This document shows, piece after piece, positions 1-11,600 of a DNA stretch of 64,000 nucleotides. Origin of the DNA: Chalciporus piperatus (lineage: Eukaryota; Basidiomycota; Agaricomycetes; Boletales; Boletaceae). Location: contig JBBPTG010000090.1 in NCBI GenBank assembly GCA_038093975.1, positions 45,598-109,597 of the forward strand. The letters run 5' to 3'. The translations under genes were made by a program, and so were the position numbers. Under the pieces are notes generated by a model. It saw only the letters and a program-made list of their open reading frames with translations. It ran no database searches and was not told the origin of the DNA. The first letter of the stretch is position 1. Each line of letters opens with the position of its first letter.

Positions 1-1084
1 AACGGGGACTTGTGTGTGGCGAGCGCGACGAACCAACCAAGGTATCATCGTCCATCTTTCGGTTAGCGAACAAAAAGAAGACGCATACACGATAAAAGTT
101 GCAGGTTGACGGAGGTCAGGCTCACGAGTCCCGCGGCGAGTTAAGTATGTGGGCTCAAAATAGGGGAGGGCGAGGCGAGGAGGCTGCGCAGATCATATTG
201 GGGTCATCGAACTGAAGGTGGAATAGAAGCAGGGTCCCTTCGGAGTATCTCACAGTGAGACGTGGATACTTCACGCACCATCGATCCTTGAAGTAATCAG
301 CGTGGCCGTCTCCCTATCACGGTCATACAAGTGATACAAGCGTCGAAGATGCTGGTGTGGTAGACCGACCAAGGGCTACTTGGGACTATTGAATGTACTA
401 CTGAACTTGCGGTCAAGCGCCATTTGAAAATGCAAGGCCGCGAGCACGGGAAGTGAGGCAGGAACTCATTCAACGGAGCGCTCACCTTAATCGTGTTTCT
501 TGCCTCGCTGCAAACACGCCCATCATGGAGGCTGTGGCTTGGGTCCTCAGACTCACATGGGCGAGTGTTGGGCGAGCGTAAAGCCGTGGAGCGTTGATGA
601 TTGAATCAGATTGACCCTCGGCCTCCCCAAACCAGACTCTCAATTATGTAAGCAGAAGACATCTACTAGTTCCCGAACCAAGTTCAGAATCACATGTGAG
701 CGATTGTCAAACGATGGAAATGTTCGACAAACGACGGACGTATACGAGAATAAAATCTCATAGGTTGTGTCTGTCAGCTCGTTCAAGCCCACTGACTTGG
801 TTTGCAACATTAAACATTGACTGCCAGAGTCCCCCACCACTAGTACAATTTTCATCCACCAACTGGGGGTGGGCAACGCCCGCGAACCCGCCTCAGACTT
901 TCCCATCTGTCATCGTCAAAGATGATTCTGTACATGGGTAACATCGGGGAAAGGGGAAGAACGTTGAAAGGTAAAGACAAATCACGAATACGAAATAAAT
1001 CCGTTCAAAGGTTGCGGGCAAGCCGTTAAGTGTCATGAGGGAGAGGGTATTATAAAATAGCCTCTTCAGTGGTGCTCTGCCACG
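1..1084. other. No supportable gene
   Basis: No recognisable protein, RNA or repeat was found in this stretch. The open frames are short (under 90 codons), overlap each other on both strands and match no family I know. It may be the 3' flank of the decayed gene pair that begins near 1,085. Confidence 0.5.
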
Positions 1085-1770
1085 TCAAGCCAAGATTCGC
1101 CGGCTTTCAACGATAGATTGAGTCGCGTGGTGAGCGAGGTCCAAATAATCCAGGGCTTCCTCGGTCAGGAACGAGCAAAGTGGGCTCAACAGATGGGGGT
1201 GTAGGAACAAATGCAGGGTCGGCTGCGAGAAGGGGGTATGAGGACATTCCCTCACGCATGGGTAGGCAAGTGAAAACGTACGCATCCAAGTGGACCATGA
1301 AGAAACTGGCCTCAGCGTGTCTATCAGTGGCATCGCGATTCGCGAATCAGGGGAAGTTCAAGCAAGCCGGGAAGACACGAAGTCACATCAGAAACCTTTA
1401 GGACCTAATGGGAGCACACTTACTCCGCCACGTACGCCATGCCGGGACATACCTGGATTCTGACTGGGGCGGTCCGGGCAAAGCAGGCGCCCTGGAATTT
1501 TTGAGCCATGTAAGCAGAGCTCCGGAAGAGGATGAAGCAAGAGACCATTGAGGATTATACGTCCCGCCCGGACCATACTTGGATTTCGTCATCATGAGCT
1601 GTCCAAGTACCCTGGACAGACATGAGAGCCCACGAACAAGAGGTCACTGAGAGTACATACTGTTGGATGGTGCGCCGCTCCTCGTATACCTCGTCGACTT
1701 CAACCAAGAGCAGACGAACTTCGTTGGCAAGGGCCTTGCTGAATTCGTACAGATACTATTATCAATATAT
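1085..1770 (-). pseudogene. Downstream copy of a duplicated hypothetical gene, decayed
   Basis: I see the same exon order as in the gene at about 2.1-3.5 kb. First comes a charged helix ending in EERRTIQQ (about 1,655-1,755). Then an exon with the motif KSKYGPGGTYNP (about 1,400-1,600). Then a proline-rich segment with the module VEPTLLVPDRGSPGLFGP (about 1,107-1,260). Splice-like boundaries are kept, for example gtatgt after the helix and ag before the KYGPGG exon. The linker exons no longer read through cleanly in one frame, so I call it a decayed copy rather than a gene. The REERR-helix plus KYGPGG pattern recurs in Agaricomycete hypothetical proteins as far as I recall; no function is known to me. 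Confidence 0.45.
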
Positions 1771-2096
1771 CAGTTAGGCCATGGCGTCAGGAAATGCAAG
1801 TGGATCGTAGGGAACCTGCTCGTTTGCGATGGTGCGGCCACCGTTCATAGAATTTTCACGCTGGCCGCTGTATGGTCTATATGCTGCCCAACCTAACAGG
1901 GGTGGTATGGGTATGCGACAAACACCAGAGTATACGGCAAAACATACCATCCGACAGCAAATTGAGGAGTTCGGCTACAACACGGAGACAACAGGGACTT
2001 CCATAGATACACGGGGTAAAGTGACGGACAACGTACGCTGATGAGTATTTTCTGGGGATGACGAACGCGGTACTTCCAGCGGGAGATGCTCTGTAA

Positions 2097-3499
2097 TCAT
2101 ATGAGCCAATGAGGGAGAGGCTGCAGCACGAGTATGTCAGGAGGTCTCATAGATATACAGAAAACAGATTTACGCTGCCATGCAACCCATTGGTCCGGGG
2201 ATCGACGTTCAAACTCAAAGCCGTCGCTCGCACGTGGTTGTGTAGGGGGCGAAGGTGGATCGTCTGCAATTCGAAGGCATGAAGACCCTCCATAGGTGAG
2301 AGGAATAAGGGAGGGCATGCTTACTCCAGGCGCCCCACGGGTCCTCGGTCCCCAATGAATCCAATGAATCCAATGAAGCTTTCTTACGTTCCGGTGAGGG
2401 GATATCAGGCAAGCCAGGGCTTCCGCGATCACGATCGAACAGGATAGGCTCAAAAATTGGTGAGATAGGAGGCACTGTGGAGTCGTCTGCCTGACTATTC
2501 AGAGAATCCATGGAAATGTAGGGTGAATGAGGTAAACACACGCTCACATGTATCCCCGGCAACGTTACTACGATCTGGTGAGTGAGGTCCAAACAACCCA
2601 GGGCTTTCACGGTCAGATGTAAGCAGAATGGGCTCCACAGGTGGTGGTGAAGGAGTCCAGGCAGGGCTCGCTGCAGGATGGAAACTTAGGGGGTCTTGGA
2701 TACGTGGAGTGAACAGGATAAACTTACGCTGCCAGGAAGCCCATGAATGTACTTCTCTAGGTTCTGGAATTGGATCAGGAGGCGCTTCTTGTCTCTGTTT
2801 GCGAAATCGTGTCCGTTGTTGAACGGTACGCCAAGCTGGGCGAGTCTCCGGGGATTCCTCATGGGGTGGTGGGACGTCAGGCCTGTTATGAACATGTAAG
2901 CAGCATTCGAGAGAAAACCAATGGAATAAGAAACCGTTCTGCGTCACGCTGAGCAAAAAACTCTCCGCCTGGGTCATACTTGGACTTGATTGTAATGAGG
3001 TACTCCAGCTCGCTGGGCAGGAACGTGTATCCGAATTCCCGTTAATTACATGTTATAGCGAGCACTTACTGCTGGATGATGCGTCGTTCCTCACGCATCT
3101 TGTCAAATTCGCCTAAGAGCACACGAACCTCGACCGCAAGAGCTCTGCTGAATTCCTGCACACACTATCATCAGTATCAAGAACGTTCACGGGGTTAAGC
3201 AAAGGAGATAACGTTGTACGGGATCTGCTCGCTTGCATTGGCAGGAACATCGTTGGTAACCTCCTCATTTTCCTCGCGTTGGTTGCTGCTACCTGATCCC
3301 GAATCTATCATGAGCCAGTTAGTAACAATCGAAGTCTAAAGCACGTACTGTCCGACAAAGTATCCGAGTCGAGGAGTTCCCTCTGCTCTGTATTCTGGAA
3401 TTCCTCCATGAGCGTTGACTGATCAATACCTCTCCGCCAGGCCAAGTTGGTTTCAATGCAACTTGATTTGACCTCTGTAAAGTTCGGGGTTCGCTTCAA
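2097..3499 (-). CDS. Hypothetical multi-exon protein (coiled helix, KYDPGG motif, proline-rich tail)
   Basis: Several short exons can be joined by GT-AG sites on the minus strand. An acidic exon (about 3,240-3,345) is followed by a charged helix containing MREERRIIQQ (about 3,065-3,160), then KSKYDPGGEF (about 2,965-3,010), then a basic/proline-rich exon with RPAWRTV and WASWQRK (about 2,730-2,895). Next comes a tail in which the module VEPILLTSDRESPGLFGP appears (about 2,560-2,680) and again in diverged form (about 2,380-2,500). The helix-KYGPGG-W.W layout is a recurrent Agaricomycete hypothetical family; I do not know its role. No signal peptide or membrane segment is evident. The 5' end is uncertain: an open frame up to about 3,713 could add further N-terminal exons, and nothing else is seen in 3,500-3,809. 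Both ends are approximate. Confidence 0.45.
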
Positions 3500-3809
3500 G
3501 TTGTTACTTTGTCAATGTTAACCCTGAGAGGAAGTTGTCGCTGTGAAGAATTGGGGCTGTGTAGCCCTGCGTAGTAGGAAGACTGGCAATTCCCTTCGGT
3601 CTCAAAGTTGTACTGTAGTCCCGCAGGCAATCTAGCTTGAGGCTCTCGCTTGGCACGGTACTGTATAAATAATCATAGTTCCAAGTACGATAACCAAACT
3701 GTCCTTCAGTCAAAGCTCATCTAAATCAGATGTGTCAATGGTCAGGGGTGCGGCGCCTTGACTCCGACACAAACTCCTGGTCATCGTGAAGTGAAAGAGC
3801 CATAAACCC

Positions 3810-6800
3810 TCACAGCAGCACCAATCTCTCAACATCAACATCCTTCAAGGACGTCATTTTGCGTTTTGGGACGATGATTTTGTTGTCGGTGGCAATTCTT
3901 CGGTACTCGTTGTGAACTGGGTGTTTTGCGAGCAGGAGTGCTGTGAATGGTTGTTCAAGGTGGGCAATCAACCTCGACACCCGGGTATCAGGGTTCCCTT
4001 CAGGTAGGTGGGCTTGAGCGAGCAGATCGCGAATCCAGGGATATATGAGTATCAGCTTGTCGTGCGACGGGAGCATCTCTGTAGTTTTGAATGGCACTTC
4101 GCCAAGAGCTGCTGCATTGGCGAGGTGAACAGTGCCCTGAATTGTTGTCTCGAATCGAGTATTTGTCTCGCATTTCGTGACCGTGATAGGGAATATGATG
4201 CAGGGGAGATGGAGACGACGGTTCGTGAAATGTGATGGGTCCAGACGGGACAGTCTGCCATAAAAAGTGATGGCATCCTGCTGCAGTGTTAGCGTTAACA
4301 AATTCCGCAACTCTGAAGACCGCTTTTCCATTTCATCCACTGCAATGCGTGGCACTGTGTATGGTGTCTGACCGTAGACGGAGATGCGGGCAGGAAGGCA
4401 GCTATGGAACTTTGATGGCTCGCCAGTCCAGTCTAGCACAGTAAGCTCCTGATCACGGTCCACAATCTCTTGCAAAAGGAGCCCAAGTGCGATTGCTGCA
4501 TCACGTGGCTCTGGCATCAAGTCGCTGTTGAATATCCCGATCAACGAATATGCGATGTCTTCCTCCACAGTAGCATTGCGAGTCGAGGCTAACCGAAGCT
4601 TTTCCCGTACACCTAAAGCTTCCGGCGAAAAGTCAGCGAGAGTATCGGGGGCAATGTAGATGGCCTCTGCGAGCTCTCGCATGATGTGAGGAGACTCTTT
4701 ATGATTGGTGGTGGTGTCACCCCGATATAGTTTCCACCCGTGATAATAGAAACGGATGGCTTTGGGTGAGAGGAGTTCCTGGAGTGTCCAGGCACGGCTC
4801 ATCCATCGATTATCTTTGAGTGAGCTGGATAGTTCCTGAGAAACGTCCGCGAGGAGAACGAGTGTGAGCGATGACCACTTGTACCAGTTGTACATGGAGC
4901 GAATTGACTTTTTGTACACTGCTTCAATAGTCTTGTCAATGCAGCAGGTATCGCTCCAGGCCCATCGGTAACCTTCGTGGTCGTCCCTCACTGTCAGGCA
5001 GAATTTCGACAACTTTTGATTGAGGGGAGATGAGGAATCGAGTTTGTAGACTGATTTGCCTGGAGACCTGGAGACATCCTGGAACGTTGGTTCCTGTCCC
5101 TCCCATGTATGGGAGAACATGACGTAGCGGAAAAACCGAGCGACCACACGCACAATGCGGTTTACGTCCAGTTGCGTGGTCATCGACGAAACCAACTCGC
5201 TATAAATGGGGTCCGCTTTGAATATGCGTTTTCGTTCTGTTTCATCACAGAGAAACCCCGTTTTGACATCGATGAGTACAAGTGGACAGAAGTTGCCGAT
5301 TCGGCGAATTGCTGCATCGATGACCGCCTCTGGCTCGGGATGTGAAACGTGATTATGACGCAGTTCTGTATGAAGTCATGAATTCCGTGAGCGTGGGTGT
5401 GATCATCGGAGAAGAAACTCACGGGATATGTCTTCCTCAACTTGCTTCTCAACCATCGAAAGGAAATCATTGGATCCGTCATTTCCCCCTTTGCCACCCT
5501 CACGATCCTTGACAGGCGTTGGCGTTGCTGCGCGCCGCCGCTCATAACCCCAAGGGCACAGTGGGTCCAGTCGAATCGCCTAGAATACAAACGTGATCAA
5601 TCACTGACTGCCTGGATCGAGCTATGTATCCCTACCTCGTTTGCATCATTCAGTGCCCCTTCCCACAACTTCTCCTCCGCCCCTGCCTTGCTGCGCTTCA
5701 GCAGAAGCCCGACCATTCTCTGAGGATGGCTGGATAACAAGTCCAGATACAACGCAGTCGCATCATCCTTCTCACGGACGACTGCTTCGTTCACTATGTC
5801 GAACATTGCAAGGCACCACGCGATGAGGCCTAGAAACGAATGCTTGTGTATACATCGTGGAGACTAGACATGTTAGAACCCACCAGAAGCTCCGTTAGGT
5901 TCTGTACGATGACCCAACGCTAGAGTGTACCAAGCGATGGCGTCGTCGTACCTTCTTTGACGCATCGCTTGATCACCAAACTTTTCTGTGTTGGTAGTGA
6001 TTTCCACATTGAGACAAGAAAATCGGCTATGTTATACTTACCACCGAGCAAGCCAATAATTCCATTCCTCGCGTCCATCTCTTCATCGAAGTTATCGCCA
6101 TTCATGCAGAGTGCCTCCATTGCCTCTTTGGGGCGACCAGAGGCAGCCAACGATTGAGACTTCAGTTGATGGACCATGAAGTTTAGATCGTAGAGATTCC
6201 AACCAAAGAGCTTCAGGAGTATGTCAACGGGCGTGGCGAGTATAGCATCAACAACTTACGAGAAAGATGATCTTTGTTTCGGGAAGATAAAGAAATGGGC
6301 TGAGGTCAGGTGCTTTCGACAAAAGTTCCAATGCCTCCGCGTAGACCCCTTCCCGAATGTGATATTCTGCCAGGCGGACGATCTTCTGTACCTACGTCTT
6401 ACAATTCACGAGCGGTACTTCAGGGCACGGTAAGAAGCACTTACTTGCACTAACGGAGAAACTTTAGCATCCAGGGAAGGAGCAGAGGCTTCAGTTCCGC
6501 TGTATATTTTATAACGAAGCTCGACCTCGAAAAATATGATAGACTAAGAGAAAAAGCAAGGTCAACAGGTTATATCTTCAGATCGTGTACCTTACCTTGA
6601 TGTGCTCAACGAAGCATTCAACATCTAGCACATTGTCGAAGGCATTCATCGCCTCCTCACGCTTTCCCTGCCCACAGAGTGCGATGCTCTTCGCGATGTA
6701 TGCTATTGGCAGCTTTGGGCCATCGTATGACTAAGTGACATTAAGTCAGTGCCAGAAGACTTGTGGGCGAGGAGATGCAACTTACCAGGGTTGCTTCAGC

Positions 6801-8386
6801 ATCCTCCAATGCTCCGTCCCATTTTCGTAGTCGGGCCCGAACAAGAGAACGATTAGCACGTGCATACTGAACGAAGCCCCGATAACCTTGCCCTGCAATT
6901 TCGTTCGATAGTATTTCTTCGGCTTCGTCCAATCTTCCATCTTTCCAGGCTGCGTGCACAGCGTTACTTACATACATGAGCTATGGTCCAATTTGAGAGA
7001 AAGTAATCGAACTTGGAAGAGCGGGACTTACTACGGGCTCAGGCTGTCTACCCAACGGATTGAGGCCCTAAGAAGAATCAAAACGATGAACTTGTGAAGA
7101 TGATAGAGCACTTGCATGGAAGAAGCAGGACGGCTCAATAATATCTGAAAGGCATCGTTTATAAATCTTCCCGTTCCTGCCTCCGCTAACAAGATGGTGG
7201 TCGCTTGGCGAGATGGCTGCGCTAAGCACATCGGAGTGTCGATAGGAGCGAAGATGTTTGCATTTAGATATATCACGTATATCCCATACGTCAATTGCAC
7301 GCCCGGATGCTGAGGCAGAGACAAGGAATTGGCCAGTGTTGGAAACATAGAGGGATGTGATGACATCAAATTGCGAGTCTTCCCAGTTCGCTAGGCATCT
7401 TTGACTCGCAACATCAAAACATTTCATCGAACCGTAGGGTCCCCCGGCGAACAGTCGTTGCCCGTCGCTGGACCAGGAGAGCGAGCGTGTTGCCTGACCG
7501 TCGGTCGGGATGGATGCTAGTCTATCCCCGGTGGCGCTGTGCCAAATCTGGACCGTGTAATAACCAGAGCGGGAGTAGCCCAATGCGATGCGACCACCGG
7601 CAGGCGAGAACTTGACGGAAGAGATCGGTGAGCACTCGGAGTCCTGATGACTCAAGGGGCCGAGATTAAGACGGAGTGCAGGTTCTGACGCGGAGTCGAT
7701 GCGCCAGACCATTAGTGTGCCGTCGTCCGACCCACTTGCAATGTACGACGAATTCGGTGACACGTCCAGAGCTGTGATCTTCAATTCGTGTTTCCCGACT
7801 GACTGGCCCTCTTTCTGACGACTAGTTGTGTTCCAAATGGCCATATTTCCGTCGACCCCACCGCTAACGATCCACTTTCCGTCCTTGGACACGGCCATAA
7901 CGTTTACCCCGACCCCGAGGAACATGGATGGCTCTACCTCCTGGCCGTCTTCTACATCCCATAGTTGAATGACCACGTTATCGTCGTCTTTGCAAGCACT
8001 CGCCAGTCTTCTACCATCACCAAGAAATGCGAGGAATGATATTGTGCCTTCGACGCTGTTGCCACCGCTGGGGCCAAAAATATCAGCTGCACGATCATTT
8101 GCGTCAACACTGCGTCAACACCTATGGGAGCCTTATCCTACTCACCCTCATGCTCTGGAATATCCTCGTCCTGAATTCGGAGTCCATCCTGCGCTGACAA
8201 TAACTTGGCATTGTCGACACTACTTGCGTTCCTGGGTTGTCCAGAGGCTGCCAAATTGAACAACGTCGTCGTCACGGTGGAGGTTTCTCTTCCAAGGAAC
8301 GAATTACCTTCTGATAGCGTTTTCCTTTGTCTGAGAAAGGCCCTAAATGAAAGATAGACCACACAGACCAATAGGAAATAAATCAT
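3810..8386 (-). CDS. WD40-TPR-HET fusion protein, paralogue 1
   Basis: The protein starts at the ATG at 8,386 with a hydrophobic N-terminus (IYFLLVCVVYLSF) that looks like a membrane anchor. It is spliced to a seven-bladed WD40 propeller (exon about 7,100-8,080). Helical TPR exons follow, joined by clear GT-AG introns: about 6,795-6,977, 6,600-6,730, 6,280-6,390, 6,040-6,200 and 5,640-5,990. The exon from about 5,590 (motif WGYERRRAA) leads into a HET-type domain with WSDTCCIDK, SRAWTLQELLSP and REKLRLAST, ending at 3,810. HET domains act in heterokaryon incompatibility and cell death in fungi; WD40 and TPR are interaction platforms. Compared with paralogue 2, the conserved PVIYGEG.NALGR motif is replaced by LMPEPRDAAIALG. 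The domain order is read directly from the sequence; an allorecognition role is inferred. Total length is roughly 1,250 residues. Confidence 0.8.
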
Positions 8387-8631
8387 GGGCCGATGGGGTG
8401 TCGCAAGCTGGATGCAAAGTGTAAGTAGCTTAAGCGTCCAGGCTCAGCCAAGTTCCTGGGCGCCTAAGCTCCGGTTCAAGTTCTCTGCACCCGCTCGAAT
8501 CACTGCGCAGGGTATCCATGCTGATGGTGTGTCAAACTCACGATACTTCTTGAACATGAATATCGGTACTAAGTACTATAAGGAACACGTCGGCATTTCG
8601 CTAAATCCCCCTCAGAACAAACAAAGGGAAG

Positions 8632-11600
8632 CTAAATTGATATGTTCCGCCCAGATGCAGGGTTACTCGGCCCTATGCGCCTCAAAGTCACTGCTGGAGT
8701 TGCCATGAAAAAGTCCGCAATGCGAGCTTCGCAGATAGCAGAAAACCAGAACACGTGTGCGGCATCGTGTGTTTGGATAAGATTGTGTGCGATCTCATGG
8801 GCGAGTGCAAAGAACCTGGTGTAATAGGCATGTCAGTCGTAACGACCAGGGTGGTTTGGAGGGAAATTAGGTTGACCATGATAGTTGGGCTTGCTGTAGG
8901 ATGCCATTCTTTACATTCTCGTCGTCTATCAATTGATGTGTCAACTAGACTGCAGAAGTAGAAGATCAGAGTGTACTTACGCCATTTCTCGTAATATCGC
9001 AGGTTGACGTAGATGCTGCCTTCGCGATTGAACGCGATGGGACCTTCACCGATATCGTAGAAGATATGTAATGATCCCGCCGGAAGCTTGTGTGCAGAGG
9101 TAGCGGGTGACAGAGTACGGACAAAGCGATCCAACGGCTCCCGCTTGTCCGTCATGAACATATTAAGCTTGGGAAAATCTGGGAACAGTCTCAACGTCTC
9201 AACACCAAGTGTAGCGACTGCGGAAAGGGCCCACCTTCAGCTACATGGACCTCAATGTTCTCCCATGTACCTGGAGTCCCTGTGAATTAGACGAATTAAA
9301 CAAATTCCGTATAACTTACCAAGAGATCGAAGACTTCCAATTTGTGCGAAATCATTGCAAGACTGGTGCTTCAAGAACTGATTCACGTCGTCTTTGTTGT
9401 CAAGCAAACGACCCCTTCCTGGATTGCACGCCTCAGCCGCCTTGTTCACAATATCTCCTGTGGACACATCAGAAAGTGTTATCAAGAACGCTTGAATACT
9501 CACCGATGTAGCTCTGAGGGATAACCTGACGCGAAATCCTAGAAAGAGATAAGCGATAGGATATGCCGAGTGGTCAAACCTACCACGAGCTTGAGGGGAG
9601 AAATATAGCATTCACAGAGGTGTTCGAGAGTTGTGGGCTCGAGATAAGTCTGCCCTTAGCCACATAGTAAGCACTGTTCAGAGTGTCCCCAATAGTGTGA
9701 CGGATATGCTCGAGTGCTGATTGGGGAGGGGAACCTTGTTTGACTGCACGATGTCTCGATGAGTATGAATCATCCGACATGATTGAGCCACCTTTCGCCA
9801 TTGTGTCGGAAGTTGGTTCGGATGGATGCTGCTTCGAGGTCTGATTAACTACGGGATGTAAGGTGAAGTAAGCTACCTGCTCAAGAAAGAGTGTGGAACA
9901 CTGGAACTGACCATCGAAACCTGCTTGTTTCAAAAGCTCTAAGTCGGATAGCATCGTACCGAGGAGAAGGGCGTCGTTAACCTTGACCGTTCCGAATAGA
10001 AGCCTACAAAGGGACGCAGCAAGACTTCATGGAGTATAGAGAACGTAAGAACCCGCGCTGGAACCTAATTTGCGACTCACTCATATATGTCCCGTTTCGC
10101 ATGGCGTGATAACCATACCTCAATCTTCCCTTCGCCTCCGTCGTACTTGGTGATGGCCCATGGGTTCTGCTTTCGTACGGTGTTGTCGTCGCCGACGATG
10201 AGACTTTTATATACAAGCAACCTATCGCAGACTGCGACACTGAAATTATCAGGACTTGGGACGCGCGTTTTATCATACTGTGCATGTGGGCACTTCTGGA
10301 GGAAAAACGGCAGCCTCTGGAGAACCAAGGTTTGTACTTCGGTGCAAGTTTCGGGATCCTGTATTTCGAGGGTTTCTTCGTATCTTTCTTGGACGACGCT
10401 ACTCAGGCGTCTGCAACCCATTGAACTATAGAAGCCTGTCATTCCACTTGAGCAAAGTTTAGTGAGCTACCAAAACCAAGACGTACGTTCCAGTAAGTCG
10501 TCTTGGGGCGCAACAAATATCACGTCACTAAATAGCGCATAGTCCCGGGAATCATCAACGATGACAATTTCCCTTGGCGTCCGCAATTCGTAGACAGGTT
10601 TCCATCCGACTTGGTCGTCCGCTCTCGCTCGACGCTCGCCGAGCAAGGTTCGCTGGGAGCTCATCTTGCTCAATGTATCGTTGGGAAGGCTGGTTCTCCG
10701 TGTCGCGAGATCCCGCAACTTCTCCAGGAAACTGTGGTAGTTCCGTTCAGTTGTCACTCAGGAGGAAGCGGATCGTCTTCTCGCACCCTTCGTGTCCGCC
10801 AGCAAGTTCGTAGAACTTGTCTGGATCGTTGACCAGGCTCTCTGCAATGTCCTTCACAGAAGGCTCTTTCCTTGAACCACAAGCGCTCAAGAAACGGTTC
10901 GCCTTCGTGCCAAAGTCCACGAACACGAACAATTTAGAATGGAATTCGTCCGTAGGTGGTCCCAGGTAGCAATGCGCGGGAGCCAGCCATTCTCGGGCGT
11001 CAGACGAGCTCGTGGGTACTATCGGCAGCTCAGAAAGTTTGGTGAGCTCGGGTTGCGTAAATTCTGGCGACATTCATGGAAAGCAACCCAGGCGGACAGT
11101 AAGAAGCACTCACTCTGAATACACTCCAACAGGCATTCGTACCACTGGCGGGCTGTTTCTTTGTTGGGAGGACGTGTCGTCGCCAGCAGGTGAAGAAGCT
11201 TCGATGGTGGTGGGTGTCGTTTGATGCCTAGTTCGCCGATTGCGACTTTCTGATAGGCGTTCTGCACAATGGAAAAGCCGAGTGCTTTCCACTGAGTACC
11301 CAGAAATACCTGCAACGAGCTATTAGTGGGACGCATCGAAGAATATACTCCACCACACATCGCTCAGCTTCTTCAAGCAAGTGCCCTCCTTGTTCTCCGC
11401 CGGTATGAACTCAACGTCCTTGAAGTTGTCTGGATTATACTCCGAATAATTGGACCGGAGGTTGTGGCAAAAGTACGTGAAAGCGGTTTCCCTGATTGAC
11501 TGATCCGGCGAAGAACAAAGCTCTATGATTACCTCGAGAGGTGGGTAAGGACGCAGACCCATGCGACATAAGAGTTTCGCTAGAAATCAAGCTAGCACAC

